Shown piece by piece: positions 1-8,728 of a stretch of DNA of 64,000 bases. The position numbers and the translations under genes were made by a program. The notes below the pieces were generated by a model. The model was not told where the DNA came from. It was given only the letters and a program-made list of their open reading frames with translations, and did not search any database. Positions within the stretch are counted from its first letter, which is position 1; every line of letters starts with the position of its first letter. This DNA is from Gallaecimonas sp. GXIMD4217 (GTDB lineage Bacteria > Pseudomonadota > Gammaproteobacteria > Enterobacterales > Gallaecimonadaceae). The stretch is from positions 2,852,870-2,916,869 of the forward strand of contig NZ_CP149925.1 of the NCBI RefSeq assembly GCF_038087665.1, read 5' to 3'.

Positions 1-884
1 GCCCCAACGGCGCCGGCAAGTCCACCCTGATCAAGTTCCTGGCCGGTGAGCTGCCGGCCCTGGCCGGCGAAGTGGTCCAGGCCCAGGGCCTGAAGGTGGG
101 CTACTTCGCCCAGCACCAGCTCGAACACCTGGACGCCGGCGCCAGCCCGCTGCTGCACCTGCAGCGCCTGGCCCCGGAAAAACGCGAGCAGGAGCTCAGG
201 GACTTCCTGGGCCGCTTCGATTTTCGCGGCGACAAGGCCAAGGAAGCCATAGGCCCCTTCTCCGGCGGCGAGAAGGCCCGCCTGGCCCTGGCGCTGATCG
301 TCTGGCAGGCCCCCAACCTGCTGCTGCTGGACGAGCCCACCAACCACCTGGATCTGGAAATGCGCCAGGCCCTGACCCTGGCCCTGCAGGGCTTCGAGGG
401 CGCCATGGTGATCGTCTCCCACGACCGCCACCTGCTGCGCACCACCACCGACGACTTCTGGTGCGTGCTGGACGGCGCCGTACGCCCCTTCGAGGGCGAC
501 CTGGACGACTACCACCAGTGGATCCTGAGCCGCGAGCGCCAGGCCAACGCCGGCAACCAGGCCGAGGCCAAGGCCCATTCCGCCCAGTCCCGCAAGGACC
601 GCAAGCGCCTGGAGGCGGAGCACCGCCAGAAGACCAGGCCGCTGCGCAACCGGCTGGACAAGCTGGATCAGGCCATGGCCAGGGCCGGCCAGGCCCTGGC
701 GGACATGGAGCAGCGCCTGGGCGACACCGGCCTCTACGACGCCGCCCGCAAGGCCGAGCTCACCCAGCTGCTCCAGCAACAGGCCGAGGCCAGGGCGGCG
801 CTGGAGGAGGCTGAGCTTGAATGGATGGACATCAGCGAGGAGCTGGAGGCCCTGGACAGGGCCTTTGCCGAGGAAGCCCAATGA
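1..884 (+). CDS. yheS: ABC-F family ATPase YheS, C-terminal part (5' end outside window)
   Basis: Only the second half of the gene is in the window. The open frame starts at base 3 inside the Walker A loop of the second ATPase domain (PNGAGKST). The signature SGGEKARLALAL, a Walker B ending LLLLDEPTNHLDL and the H-loop VIVSHDRHLL follow. The Walker B continuing into TNHLD is typical of ABC-F proteins, which act on the ribosome and are not transporters. The C-terminal 110 or so residues are charged and coiled-coil like, as in YheS. The GTG at 72 is internal and is not a start. The stop codon overlaps the next ATG as ATGA, so translation is probably coupled. In E. coli the gene neighbours yheT/yheU, which also occur here. 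Confidence 0.93.
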   Translation, partial: PNGAGKSTLIKFLAGELPALAGEVVQAQGLKVGYFAQHQLEHLDAGASPLLHLQRLAPEKREQELRDFLGRFDFRGDKAKEAIGPFSGGEKARLALALIVWQAPNLLLLDEPTNHLDLEMRQALTLALQGFEGAMVIVSHDRHLLRTTTDDFWCVLDGAVRPFEGDLDDYHQWILSRERQANAGNQAEAKAHSAQSRKDRKRLEAEHRQKTRPLRNRLDKLDQAMARAGQALADMEQRLGDTGLYDAARKAELTQLLQQQAEARAALEEAELEWMDISEELEALDRAFAEEAQ

Positions 885-1297
885 GCGAGACCTTCTGGGA
901 CTACTGCCTGCAGCAGTATCCGCGCCATGAGAAGCAGCTGCTGGCCTGGCAGGACAGCCATGGCCTGGACGTCAATCTCTACCTGCTGGCCGCCTGGCTG
1001 GACGAGGAACAGCTCTACCTGGGCCAGGCCAGCTGGCTGGCACTGCTGGCCGAAAGCCGCCGCCTCCAGGCCCAGCTGCTTGACCCCTTCAGGAGCCTGC
1101 GCCGGGCCCTGAAGGCCGAGCTGGACAAGGACGGCTACGCCGAACTCAAGACCATGGAGCTGCGCCTGGAAAAAGAGGCCCAGCGCCAGTACCTGGCCCT
1201 GGTGGCCAGGGATCCCGCCAGCGCCGCCTTCCCGGAACCCGCCGACAACGGCCTCAACCTGCCCAGGCTGCTGGCCTTCTACCGGCTCAAGCCCTGA
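881..1297 (+). CDS. TIGR02444 (DUF2390) family protein
   Basis: A 138-residue soluble protein beginning MSETFWDYCLQQY. The ATG at 881 overlaps the yheS stop (ATGA), which favours it over an upstream in-frame start at 821. The protein is rich in Leu, Ala and charged residues, has no signal peptide or membrane segment and looks all-helical. Proteins of this size and composition directly after yheS belong to the gammaproteobacterial TIGR02444 family of unknown function; this assignment is from recognition, not a search. It overlaps the convergent MFS gene by about 11 bases. Confidence 0.8.
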   Translation: MSETFWDYCLQQYPRHEKQLLAWQDSHGLDVNLYLLAAWLDEEQLYLGQASWLALLAESRRLQAQLLDPFRSLRRALKAELDKDGYAELKTMELRLEKEAQRQYLALVARDPASAAFPEPADNGLNLPRLLAFYRLKP

Positions 1298-2477
1298 CCG
1301 CCACAGGCGCCGGCTCCCGGAGCCGGGCCGCCAGCGCCAGGGTCACCAGGCACACCGCCAGCGACGCCGCCACCACCCCGGGCCAGCCCCAGCCCTGCCA
1401 GAAAGGGGTCAGGTAGAGGCTGCCGGTGCTGGCGCCGAGATAATAGAACACCAAATACAGGGACGAGGCACTGGCCTTGGCGCCTTGGGCCTGGCGGCTC
1501 ACCCAGCTGCTGGCGTTGGCATGGCAGAGGAAGAAGCCGAAGGCGCTGAGCAAAAAGCCCAGCACGATCAGCGCCAGGGGCGCGGCCAGGGTCACCAGGC
1601 TGCCCGCCATCATCAGGCCTATGCCGGCCATCATGGCCCCGGGCTGGCCCCAGCGCCGGGCCAGGGGACCGGACAGGGTCGAGGCCAGGGTGCCGCTCAG
1701 GTAGGTCAGGAACAGCAGCCCCAGCAGGCTGGGCGGCAACCCGTAGGGCGCCTCGGCCAGGCGGAAGGTGGCCATGCTGTACTGGTTGACGAACACCATG
1801 AAGTTGAGGCCGCCGATAAGGTAGCTGGCCAGCAGCACCGGCCGCCCCAGGTGCCCCAGCAGCCCCGCCGCCATGGCCTTGGCCGCCAGCGGCTTGGCCA
1901 CGAAACCCCGGGACGGCGGCAGCAGCCGCCAGAACACCGCCAGCAACGCCAGGCTCAGGGCCCCCAGCACCAGCAGGGTATCCGACCAGCCCAGCCAGCC
2001 CCCCAGGCCGCCGCCGATCAGCCGCCCCCCTATGCCGCCCAGGCTGTTGGCGCCTATATAGAGGCCCACCGCCGTCACCAGCGCCGGCTGTTCGAACTCG
2101 TCGTTCATATAGGCGATGGCGATGGCCGGTAGTCCCCCCAGCAGCAGCCCCTGCAGGGCCCGCAGCGCCAGCAGCACCGGGTAGCTGTCCGCCTGGGACA
2201 GGGCCAGGGTGCAAAGACAGACGCCGCTCATGGTCACCAGCATGATGCCGCGCCGGCCCAGGGCGTCGGAGAGGGGCCCGTAACAGAGCAGCGAGCAGGC
2301 CATGGCCGCCGGAGTGATGTTGAAGGCCCAGCTGGCCGCCAGCGGCGACAGCGAGAAACGCTGGGCCAGCAGCGGCAGCAGCGGCTGGGTCACGTAGAGG
2401 TTGAAGAAGATCAGCAGGGAACCCAGGCTCAGGGCCCAGGTGGCCCGCCAGTAAGCGGCGCTGCCCAAGGTGATCAT
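1287..2477 (-). CDS. MFS transporter, YnfM-like
   Basis: A 396-residue major facilitator with about 12 hydrophobic segments. The first loop after TM2 carries a motif-A-like sequence (GPLSDALGRRG), and the N-terminus FFNLYVTQPLLPLLAQ resembles the YnfM branch of drug/arabinose-type exporters. The ATG at 2477 gives a normal N-terminus. It is divergently transcribed from a LysR gene starting at 2574, the usual layout for a LysR-controlled exporter. The substrate cannot be read from the sequence. Its 3' end overlaps the TIGR02444 gene. Confidence 0.85.
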   Translation of the reverse strand: MITLGSAAYWRATWALSLGSLLIFFNLYVTQPLLPLLAQRFSLSPLAASWAFNITPAAMACSLLCYGPLSDALGRRGIMLVTMSGVCLCTLALSQADSYPVLLALRALQGLLLGGLPAIAIAYMNDEFEQPALVTAVGLYIGANSLGGIGGRLIGGGLGGWLGWSDTLLVLGALSLALLAVFWRLLPPSRGFVAKPLAAKAMAAGLLGHLGRPVLLASYLIGGLNFMVFVNQYSMATFRLAEAPYGLPPSLLGLLFLTYLSGTLASTLSGPLARRWGQPGAMMAGIGLMMAGSLVTLAAPLALIVLGFLLSAFGFFLCHANASSWVSRQAQGAKASASSLYLVFYYLGASTGSLYLTPFWQGWGWPGVVAASLAVCLVTLALAARLREPAPVAVRA

Positions 2478-2525
2478 GACGACGTCCCACGGCTAAGGTG
2501 CCGTCACTATAGGGCTGGCTTTTTC

Positions 2526-2549
2526 ATAAGAAAAATATATCTTTTTTAT
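2526..2549. promoter_or_regulatory. AT-rich dyad in the MFS/LysR intergenic region
   Basis: The 96-base gap between the divergent MFS and LysR starts changes abruptly from GC-rich to AT-rich. It contains an imperfect dyad (ATAAGAAAAA...TTTTTTAT) of the T-N11-A kind bound by LysR regulators. It would cover the promoters of both genes. This is inferred from position and symmetry only. Confidence 0.35.
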
Positions 2550-2573
2550 AAAGTTGATAATCAAATCTTATCC

Positions 2574-3461
2574 ATGGAAAGCAAGGCCCTGCGTTACTTC
2601 CAGGCCGTGGCCCGCCATCTCAGCTTCACCCAAGCGGCCAGGGAGCTGAACCTGGCCCAGCCGGCCCTGAGCATGGCCATAGCCCGGCTGGAGCAGGAGC
2701 TGGAGCTGGCCCTGTTCCACCGCCACGACAGGCGCATCAGCCTCAGCGACGAAGGCAAGGTGCTGCTGGCCCATGCCGACAAGGTGCTGCGGGATCTGGA
2801 CGACGCCCGCCAGGCCATGGCCGAACTCCGGGAGCTGGAGCGGGGCCAGGTGCGGGTGGGGCTGTCCAACATGCTTGGCTCCTACTATTTCCCGCCGCTG
2901 CTGATGGCCTTTCGCCTTCGCCATCCGCACCTGGAGCTGTCGGTGGTGGAAGGGGGCACCAGCGAGATCCGCCGCCAGCTGGAGGCCGGCGAGCTGGATC
3001 TGGGGGTGGTGGTGCAGGCCGATCTGCCCCCCGGCCTGGAGGGGCGGCCCTTCCTGCGCGAGCAGATGCTGGTCACCCTGCCCCAGGGTCATCCCCTGGC
3101 GGCCCGGCAGGCCATCAGCCTGGAGGACTTCTTCGCCGAGGAGCTGGTGCTGTTCCAGCAGGGCTACTTCCACCGCCAGGTGGTGGACGGCCTGGCCAGG
3201 CGCATCGGCGCCAAGCCCAGGGTGGCCTTCCAGGCCAACCTGATCCCGCTGATCACCACCCTGGTGCAACAGGGCTTCGGCATCAGCACCCTGATGGCCA
3301 TGGCCACCAGGGACGCTCCCGGCCTGGTCACCCGCCCCTTCGCCGAGCCGGTATGGCTGGACTTGACCCTGGCCTGGCGCCGGGACCGCCACCTGTCCAG
3401 GGCCAACCAGGCCTTCCTGGACTTCCTGCTGGCCCAGACCGCTACTTCGCCGTCAGCCTGA
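2574..3461 (+). CDS. LysR-family transcriptional regulator
   Basis: A 295-residue LTTR. Residues 1-60 form the winged helix-turn-helix (LRYFQAVARHLSFTQAARELNLAQPALS), followed by a linker helix and a substrate-binding domain beginning near residue 90 (VRVGLSNMLGSYYFPPLL). The ATG at 2574 gives the canonical MESKALRYF start. It probably controls the divergent MFS exporter at 1287-2477 through the AT-rich spacer. The ligand is unknown. The last 20 bases overlap the convergent sugar dehydrogenase gene. Confidence 0.9.
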   Translation: MESKALRYFQAVARHLSFTQAARELNLAQPALSMAIARLEQELELALFHRHDRRISLSDEGKVLLAHADKVLRDLDDARQAMAELRELERGQVRVGLSNMLGSYYFPPLLMAFRLRHPHLELSVVEGGTSEIRRQLEAGELDLGVVVQADLPPGLEGRPFLREQMLVTLPQGHPLAARQAISLEDFFAEELVLFQQGYFHRQVVDGLARRIGAKPRVAFQANLIPLITTLVQQGFGISTLMAMATRDAPGLVTRPFAEPVWLDLTLAWRRDRHLSRANQAFLDFLLAQTATSPSA

Positions 3462-4518
3462 GCAGGCGGCCGTTGCGCTGGTCGGTGAGCACATAGAGGG
3501 CGCCGTCCGGGCCCTGGCGCAGATCGCGGACGCGCGCGCCCAGGGCGATGCGCTCCTCGGCCAGCACCTGGGTACCGTCCAGCCGCAGCCGTGTGATCAG
3601 CCCGAACTTCAGCGAGCCCAGCAGCAGATCCCCCTGCCAGGCGGGGATGGCGTCGCCGCGGTAGAACACCATGCCGGACGGAGCTATGGACGGCGTCCAC
3701 TGGTACAGGGGCTGCTCCATGCCGGCCTTATGGGTGCCTATGCCTATCTTGCCGCCGCCGTACTGCTCGCCATAAGTGATCACCGGCCAGCCGTAGTTCC
3801 GGCCCGGCTGTGGCCTGTTCAGCTCGTCGCCGCCCTGGGGGCCGTGTTCATGGATCCACAGCTCGCCCGTGTCCGGGTGTATGGCCGCCCCCTGGCTGTT
3901 GCGGTGGCCATAGGACCAGATCCCGGCCAGGGCCCCTTCCCTGCCCACGAAGGGGTTGTCCTTGGGGATGCGGCCGTCCGGCCAGAGGCGCACTATCTTG
4001 CCGTGGTGGTTGTCGAGGCTCTGGGCATCGTCCATCTGGTGGAAGCGCTCGCCCAGGGTGATGAACAGATGGCCGCTGGGCGCCATTGCCAGGCGGGAGC
4101 CGAAGTGCAGGGAGCTGGCCACCTTGGGCTGCTGGCGGAAGATCAGCTGGCGCTGCACCAGACGGTCCCCCTGCAGCCTGGCCCTGGCCACGGCGGTGGA
4201 GTTGCCCAGCTTGCCCGGTTCGGCGTAGCTGAAGTAGAGCCAGCCGTCATGAAAGAGCAGATCCAGCAGGCCGCCCTGGCCGACGGCGCTGATCTCCGGC
4301 AGGCCGCGGATGGGCGGCCCCAGCTTGCCGCCGGACAGGCGCCGCAGCCGCCCCGGCCGTTCGCTGATCAGCAGCTCGCCGCCGGGCAGGAAGGCCAGGG
4401 CCCAGGGGTGTTCCAGCCGCTCGGCCAGGGTCTCGACCTCCAGGCTGGTCAGGTCGGTCTTCAGGGTCTCGGCCTGGGCGCTCAGGCACAGCAGGCAAAG
4501 GGCAAACAAAAGGCGCAT
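3442..4518 (-). CDS. PQQ-dependent sugar dehydrogenase (YliI/Asd-like)
   Basis: A 358-residue secreted protein. I start it at the ATG at 4518, preceded by AGGAGG and followed by a signal peptide (MRLLFALCLLCLSAQA). A much longer upstream open frame is antisense to yheT and is not real. The mature part has the GSDH/Asd beta-propeller features: LERPWALAFLPGG-like start (EHPWALAFLPGGELL), GQGGLLDLLFH, SLHFGSRLAMAP, YGHRNSQG and EHGPQGGDELN. E. coli YliI is 371 residues, so the length fits. The family oxidises aldoses in the periplasm using pyrroloquinoline quinone. No PQQ synthesis genes are visible here. It overlaps the LysR gene by 20 bases. Confidence 0.9.
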   Translation of the reverse strand: MRLLFALCLLCLSAQAETLKTDLTSLEVETLAERLEHPWALAFLPGGELLISERPGRLRRLSGGKLGPPIRGLPEISAVGQGGLLDLLFHDGWLYFSYAEPGKLGNSTAVARARLQGDRLVQRQLIFRQQPKVASSLHFGSRLAMAPSGHLFITLGERFHQMDDAQSLDNHHGKIVRLWPDGRIPKDNPFVGREGALAGIWSYGHRNSQGAAIHPDTGELWIHEHGPQGGDELNRPQPGRNYGWPVITYGEQYGGGKIGIGTHKAGMEQPLYQWTPSIAPSGMVFYRGDAIPAWQGDLLLGSLKFGLITRLRLDGTQVLAEERIALGARVRDLRQGPDGALYVLTDQRNGRLLRLTAK

Positions 4519-4599
4519 GGGCAATCCTCCTGCCCCCAGCATAGTCCGGCCCAGGGGCGGCTGTGGTAGGCTGTGGCAAAGCCCCGGAGCCAAGATGCC

Positions 4600-5577
4600 G
4601 TGATCACCGAAAGCCACTTCCGCCCCGCCCTGGGCCTGGGCAACTGTCACGCCCAGACCGTGTTCCCCCGCTACCACAGGCCCAGGCCCTGGATCCCTGT
4701 CCACAAACGGCTGCTGGCGCTGCCGGACGGCGACCAGCTGCAGCTCTGCTACCCCCAGTGGCCACAGGCGGATCCGCTCAGGCCCATAGTGCTGCTGCTG
4801 CACGGCCTGGAGGGCTCGGTGGACTCCCCCTATATCCAGGGCCAGCTGCAGGCACTGATGACGGCCGGCTTCCAGCCCCTGGTGATGCATTTTCGCGGCT
4901 GCGGCGGCCTGCCCAACCTGCTGCCCAGGGCCTACCACAGCGGCGACAGCGCCGATCCCCGCTTCCTGGCCGGCTGGCTGAGGCGTAAGTTCCCCGGCCA
5001 GCCGCTGATGGCGGTGGGCTACTCCCTGGGCGGCAACGTGCTGCTGAAATGGTTGGGCGAGGACGGCGGTGGCTCGCCGCTGAGCGCCGCCGTGGCGGTG
5101 TCGGCGCCCCTGGAGCTGAGCGCCTGTGCCAGGCGCATCCGCCAGGGCCTGTCCCGCTTCTACCAGCGCCACCTGCTGGCCAGCCTCAAGGAAAGCCTGG
5201 GCCGCAAGGCCCGGGATCCGGCCCTGGCCAGGCAGCTGCCGGATCTGAGCGACAAGACGCTGTTTGCCGATTTCTACCGCTTCGACGACGCCTTCACCGC
5301 CCCCCTGCACGGCTTCAGGGACGTGCACGACTATTACCAAAGGGCCTCATCCAAGCCGCTGCTGAAGGACATCCGGGTACCGACCCTGGTGCTGCACGCC
5401 CTGGATGACCCCTTTATCTGCCCGACGGCCGTGCCCCGGGACAACGAGGTCAGCGCCGCGGTGCACATGGAGCTGAGCCGCCAGGGCGGCCATGTGGGCT
5501 TTGTCAGCGGCAGTGCCTGGCGGCCCCGCTACTGGCTGGAGGAACGGATCCCGGCCTTTCTGGCCGAGCACAGGTAG
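4600..5577 (+). CDS. yheT: Alpha/beta hydrolase YheT
   Basis: About 325 residues, AB-hydrolase fold of the YheT/ABHD1 group. Visible motifs are GNCHAQTVFPR near the N-terminus, the oxyanion region LLLHGLEGSVDSPY, HFRGCGG, the nucleophile elbow GYSLGGN (Ser), an acid in HALDDPF and a late His in GGHVGFV, giving a complete Ser-Asp-His triad. I prefer the GTG at 4600 because GGAG lies 9 bases upstream. Another in-frame GTG at 4573 would add 9 residues. The substrate is unknown; related proteins are esterases. In E. coli yheT sits between yheS and yheU; here it is separated from both by inserted genes. Confidence 0.88.
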   Translation: MITESHFRPALGLGNCHAQTVFPRYHRPRPWIPVHKRLLALPDGDQLQLCYPQWPQADPLRPIVLLLHGLEGSVDSPYIQGQLQALMTAGFQPLVMHFRGCGGLPNLLPRAYHSGDSADPRFLAGWLRRKFPGQPLMAVGYSLGGNVLLKWLGEDGGGSPLSAAVAVSAPLELSACARRIRQGLSRFYQRHLLASLKESLGRKARDPALARQLPDLSDKTLFADFYRFDDAFTAPLHGFRDVHDYYQRASSKPLLKDIRVPTLVLHALDDPFICPTAVPRDNEVSAAVHMELSRQGGHVGFVSGSAWRPRYWLEERIPAFLAEHR

Positions 5578-5616
5578 GAAAAGCGGCGGCCCCCCGGCGC
5601 CCGAACCACTCCCCTC

Positions 5617-5646
5617 AAACAAAAAGGCCGACCCATTAGGGTCGGC
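5617..5646 (-). terminator. Intrinsic terminator of the DUF3103 gene
   Basis: GCCGACCC and GGGTCGGC form a perfect 8-bp stem with the 4-base loop ATTA. Read on the minus strand it is followed by CCTTTTTG. It lies just past the 3' end of the DUF3103 gene. Confidence 0.8.
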
Positions 5647-5685
5647 AAGGGCTTGCTGTTGGTTACAGCCGGTGGTGGGTAACTT

Positions 5686-6750
5686 TTACTGGCTCGGCTC
5701 TATGGTCTTGGGCTCCAGGGTCAGCCAGACATTGCCGGAGGCGCCCGGGTAATCCCGGTAGAGCTGGTTCTGCTCCAGGGTGTAGAAGGAATCCAGGTAG
5801 TCGTCGTCATTGGTGAACCAGTTGCCGGGCATGGCCTCGACGATCTTCTGGCCCAGACCGATAAAGGGCAGCGCCTCGGGCACGCCGCCCACCGCCAGGG
5901 CCTGGCCCAGCACCTCCAGCAGCAGGCTCACCAGCTCCTGGTAGTTGTAGTTGGCGTCCTGCTCGAAGAAGACCACGTCGGCGGCGCCCCAGCGGTAGCG
6001 GTCCCAGTACACCAGGATCTGGTTCGGGTAGTAGTTGCTGCCGTCATGGTCCAGGTAGGGCATGTCCACCACGTCCACCTGGGGCTCGTCACGGCTGGGA
6101 TCCACCCCGGCCACCACGGCAAAGACCTCCGCCTTGCCCAGCAGCCAGGGCTCTTGGTCATCGTTGACCCTGATCTGCTTGATCAGGGTGGCGGACAGGG
6201 GCTCGACGCTGGCCAGGGCCTGGCTTTCGGCCAGGTAGCCGGCCTCCTTGAGGCTGCGGCGCACCAGGTTTATGCCCGCCCTGTGGGCCTTGCGGCCGTC
6301 CTCGCCGACCACGAACACCGGCCGCTCCGGCAGGCGGTGCACGTCCAGCATGTGGCTTGAGCCGTCGGCGGCAAAGGCCTCGATGGCGCTCCACTGCTTC
6401 TCGTCACCGTCCGGGATATAGGCCACCAGCGGCGCCTTGCCCTCGGCCAGGGCAGCGCCCATGGCCGGGTGCGCCAGGCGCACCTCCAGCAGCTGATCCA
6501 TTTCCTGGCTCAGGCCGCGCTTGGCCCTGGTGGCCAGATCCCGGCGCTCGGCCAGCCGGGCCACCTGGTTGCCCAGGCCGTGCCGCGCGACCAGCTCGCC
6601 CAGGGGGGCGGCGAAATCGGGATTGGCGTCCCTGGGCTGCCAGGCCGGCAGCCGCTCGGCCAGCTCCAGGGCCAGCTCACGGTCGGCGTTGGCGGCCAGG
6701 GCCGGGGTGGACAGGGCGGCGAGGGCCGCCAGGGTAAGAAGTTTCCTCAT
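5686..6750 (-). CDS. Putative secreted DUF3103 family protein
   Basis: A 354-residue protein with a clear signal peptide (MRKLLTLAALAALSTPALA, cleavage after AlaLeuAla-like motif). The mature part is acidic and rich in aromatic residues. It contains repeated Asp/Asn patches near the C-terminus (VDVVDMPYLDHDGSNYYPNQ, FTNDDDYLDSFY) that could bind calcium. I assign it to DUF3103, found in Vibrio/Shewanella relatives, from memory of the family's pattern. No function is known. It is a single gene with its own terminator. Confidence 0.7.
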   Translation of the reverse strand: MRKLLTLAALAALSTPALAANADRELALELAERLPAWQPRDANPDFAAPLGELVARHGLGNQVARLAERRDLATRAKRGLSQEMDQLLEVRLAHPAMGAALAEGKAPLVAYIPDGDEKQWSAIEAFAADGSSHMLDVHRLPERPVFVVGEDGRKAHRAGINLVRRSLKEAGYLAESQALASVEPLSATLIKQIRVNDDQEPWLLGKAEVFAVVAGVDPSRDEPQVDVVDMPYLDHDGSNYYPNQILVYWDRYRWGAADVVFFEQDANYNYQELVSLLLEVLGQALAVGGVPEALPFIGLGQKIVEAMPGNWFTNDDDYLDSFYTLEQNQLYRDYPGASGNVWLTLEPKTIEPSQ

Positions 6751-6848
6751 TGCATTCTCCGTTATCGTTCCATGACGGGAGAGGGAGTGCCTTGAGGCTG
6801 CCTGAGGCGAACAGGCCCGACCATGTCATCCAGACAATTGACTTCAGG

Positions 6849-7727
6849 TCATTTGCCAAGCAGTTGTGCAGATTGCAGCACCGCCGCCGTCAGCCGCTCC
6901 AGGCGGCTGGCGGGCAGGCGCCAGTGGTGCCAGAACAGCGGCACCTTCATCCTGTGCCTGGGGCTCAGCTCCACCAACTGGCCGCTGTCCAGGTAGGGCC
7001 TGGCCTGGAGCAGGGGCACCAGGGTCCAGGCGATGCCGCCCAGGGCGGCATCGATAAAGCTCTGGGCTGCCGGCATGGTGTGGCTTTCCACATCCGTGTC
7101 CCTGAGCCCGAAGCCGGCCAGGAACTGGCTGACCAGCTGGTCATGGCGGCCATAGACCAGGGCGGTGGCACGGCGAAAGGCCACGGCCGGCTCGACCCCG
7201 GCGAAATCCCGCTCGGCCATGGCCGGACCGGCCACCGCCGTATAGCTCATGGTCCCCAACGGCAGCACCCGGCAGCCCTGGACGGGGCGCCCGAAGGCAC
7301 TGACCGCCGCCATCACCTCGCCGGCCTTGAGGCGGTTCAGGGTCACGTCCTGGTCCTCCACGGTCAGATCCAGCAGCAGCTCGTCCTTCACCCTGGCCAC
7401 GGCATCCAGGAACCAGGTGGCCAGGCTGTCGGCGTTGACCGCCACCTTCAGCCTGGGCCGACCGCTCTCCTGCAGCTGCGGTAACTGCACCGCCAGCTCC
7501 CGCTCCAGCAGCTGCAGCTGCTGCTGGTGCCGATACAGCTTGAGGCCCGCCTCGGTGGCCCTGACCGGCTGGCTGCGCACCACCACGGGGCAGCCGAGGC
7601 GCTCCTCCAGCTGGCGAATGCGCTGGGAGACGGTCGCCTGGGTGACGTTGAGCCGGCGCGCCCCCTGCTCGAAGCTGCCCTGCTCCAGCACCGCCGCCAG
7701 GGCGGCCAGTTGCCTGGGGTCCATCAT
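6849..7727 (-). CDS. argP: LysR-family regulator ArgP (IciA)
   Basis: About 292 residues. The N-terminus MDPRQLAALAAVLEQGSFEQGARRLNVTQATVSQRIRQLEERLG is split over a canonical helix-turn-helix, and the pattern VTQATVSQRIRQLE is typical of ArgP. Three ATGs occur at 7733, 7727 and 7724; 7727 sits 6 bases after AAGGA and is preferred. ArgP senses lysine and arginine and activates argO. The divergent gene at 7816 encodes an ArgO-type exporter, which strongly supports the identification. Confidence 0.9.
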   Translation of the reverse strand: MMDPRQLAALAAVLEQGSFEQGARRLNVTQATVSQRIRQLEERLGCPVVVRSQPVRATEAGLKLYRHQQQLQLLERELAVQLPQLQESGRPRLKVAVNADSLATWFLDAVARVKDELLLDLTVEDQDVTLNRLKAGEVMAAVSAFGRPVQGCRVLPLGTMSYTAVAGPAMAERDFAGVEPAVAFRRATALVYGRHDQLVSQFLAGFGLRDTDVESHTMPAAQSFIDAALGGIAWTLVPLLQARPYLDSGQLVELSPRHRMKVPLFWHHWRLPASRLERLTAAVLQSAQLLGK

Positions 7728-7751
7728 AAGCATTCCTTATGAGACATCTTT

Positions 7752-7770
7752 ATTTATTGATTAATTAAAT
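7752..7770. promoter_or_regulatory. Candidate ArgP operator between argP and argO
   Basis: An AT-rich dyad with arms ATTTA and TAAAT separated by 9 bases lies in the 88-base gap between the divergent argP and argO genes. It matches the T-N11-A style of LysR sites and stands out from the GC-rich surroundings. The assignment rests on position and symmetry. Confidence 0.45.
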
Positions 7771-7815
7771 ATCAAAAGCCCCTTAAGGTGACCAGCCGAA
7801 TCGAAGGAGATCCGC

Positions 7816-8421
7816 ATGCTCGCACTGGTATTTCTCAAGGGCCTGGCCACGGCGGCCGGCCTGATCATGTCCATCGGCGCCCAGAACGTCTTCGTGCTCA
7901 GCCAGGGCCTGAGACGGCAGCACCACCTGCTGGTGGCCGCCATCTGCGCCGGCTTCGACCTGCTGTTCATCGGCCTGGGGGTGGCCGGCCTGGCCGCGCT
8001 GCTGACCGGCCTGCCGGTGCTGGTGCGGGTGCTGCAGCTGGTCGGTGGCCTCTACCTGCTGTACCTGGCCTGGGAGGCGGCCAAACGCTGGCGGCAAAGG
8101 CGCAGCCTGGGCAGCGAAGCCCTGCATGCCATGAGCTGGCGCCGGGCGGCGGCAACGGCCCTGGCGGTGACCCTACTCAATCCCCAGGTGTTCCTGGAGA
8201 CCGCCCTGGTACTGGGCACCCTGGCCGATGCCCAGGGCGAGATGGGCAAGTGGGTGTTCGCCGCCGGCGCCATGACCACCTCGGTACTGTGGTTCTTCGG
8301 CCTGGGCATCGGCGCCGCCCGGCTGGCACCGGTACTGGCCAGGCCCAGCGCCTGGCGCTGGATCGACGGCCTCACCGCCGTGCTGATGACGGCCATGGCC
8401 CTGGTGCTGTTGCTGCCCTGA
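7816..8421 (+). CDS. argO: Arginine/lysine exporter ArgO (LysE family)
   Basis: A 201-residue inner-membrane protein with about six hydrophobic segments. LysE-family motifs are visible: GLIMSIGAQNVFVLSQGLRR at the N-terminus and TLLNPQVFLETALVLGT in the middle (Asn-Pro and Glu conserved in LysE/ArgO). AAGGAG precedes the ATG. It exports arginine and related basic amino acids and is normally activated by ArgP, encoded divergently. E. coli ArgO is 211 residues. Confidence 0.92.
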   Translation: MLALVFLKGLATAAGLIMSIGAQNVFVLSQGLRRQHHLLVAAICAGFDLLFIGLGVAGLAALLTGLPVLVRVLQLVGGLYLLYLAWEAAKRWRQRRSLGSEALHAMSWRRAAATALAVTLLNPQVFLETALVLGTLADAQGEMGKWVFAAGAMTTSVLWFFGLGIGAARLAPVLARPSAWRWIDGLTAVLMTAMALVLLLP

Positions 8422-8479
8422 GCTTGGCGGCGGGGGTTTTCTTGGTACACTGGTCACATGGCCGTAACCCGGTGTGCCC

Positions 8480-8716
8480 ATGATCATCCCCGTCGAACAA
8501 GTCCCAGCTGATACCCTGACCGCCATCATCGAGCACTATGTGCTGCGCGAAGGCACCGACTATGGCGAACAGGAGCTGTACCTGGCCGAGAAGGTGGAGC
8601 AGGTGCGCCGGCAGCTGATCAGCAAGGAGGTGGTGCTGGTCTGGTCCGAACTGCACGAGAGCCTGAACATCATGCCGGCCCGGGATTTCATCGACGAATC
8701 GGAATTCGGCAGCTAG
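8480..8716 (+). CDS. yheU: UPF0270 protein YheU
   Basis: A 78-residue protein starting [13 protein letters not shown]. The conserved core [24 protein letters not shown] and [15 protein letters not shown] matches E. coli YheU closely. The ATG at 8480 is preferred over a GTG at 8474 because it aligns with YheU starts. The function is unknown. It lies 12 bases upstream of prkB, as in E. coli. Confidence 0.93.
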   Translation: MIIPVEQVPADTLTAIIEHYVLREGTDYGEQELYLAEKVEQVRRQLISKEVVLVWSELHESLNIMPARDFIDESEFGS

Positions 8717-8728
8717 CAAGGAAAGCCC

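Noticed and set aside
4519-5340. Long upstream extension of the sugar dehydrogenase frame
   Set aside because: It runs antisense through yheT, while the ATG at 4518 has a strong ribosome binding site and a signal peptide.
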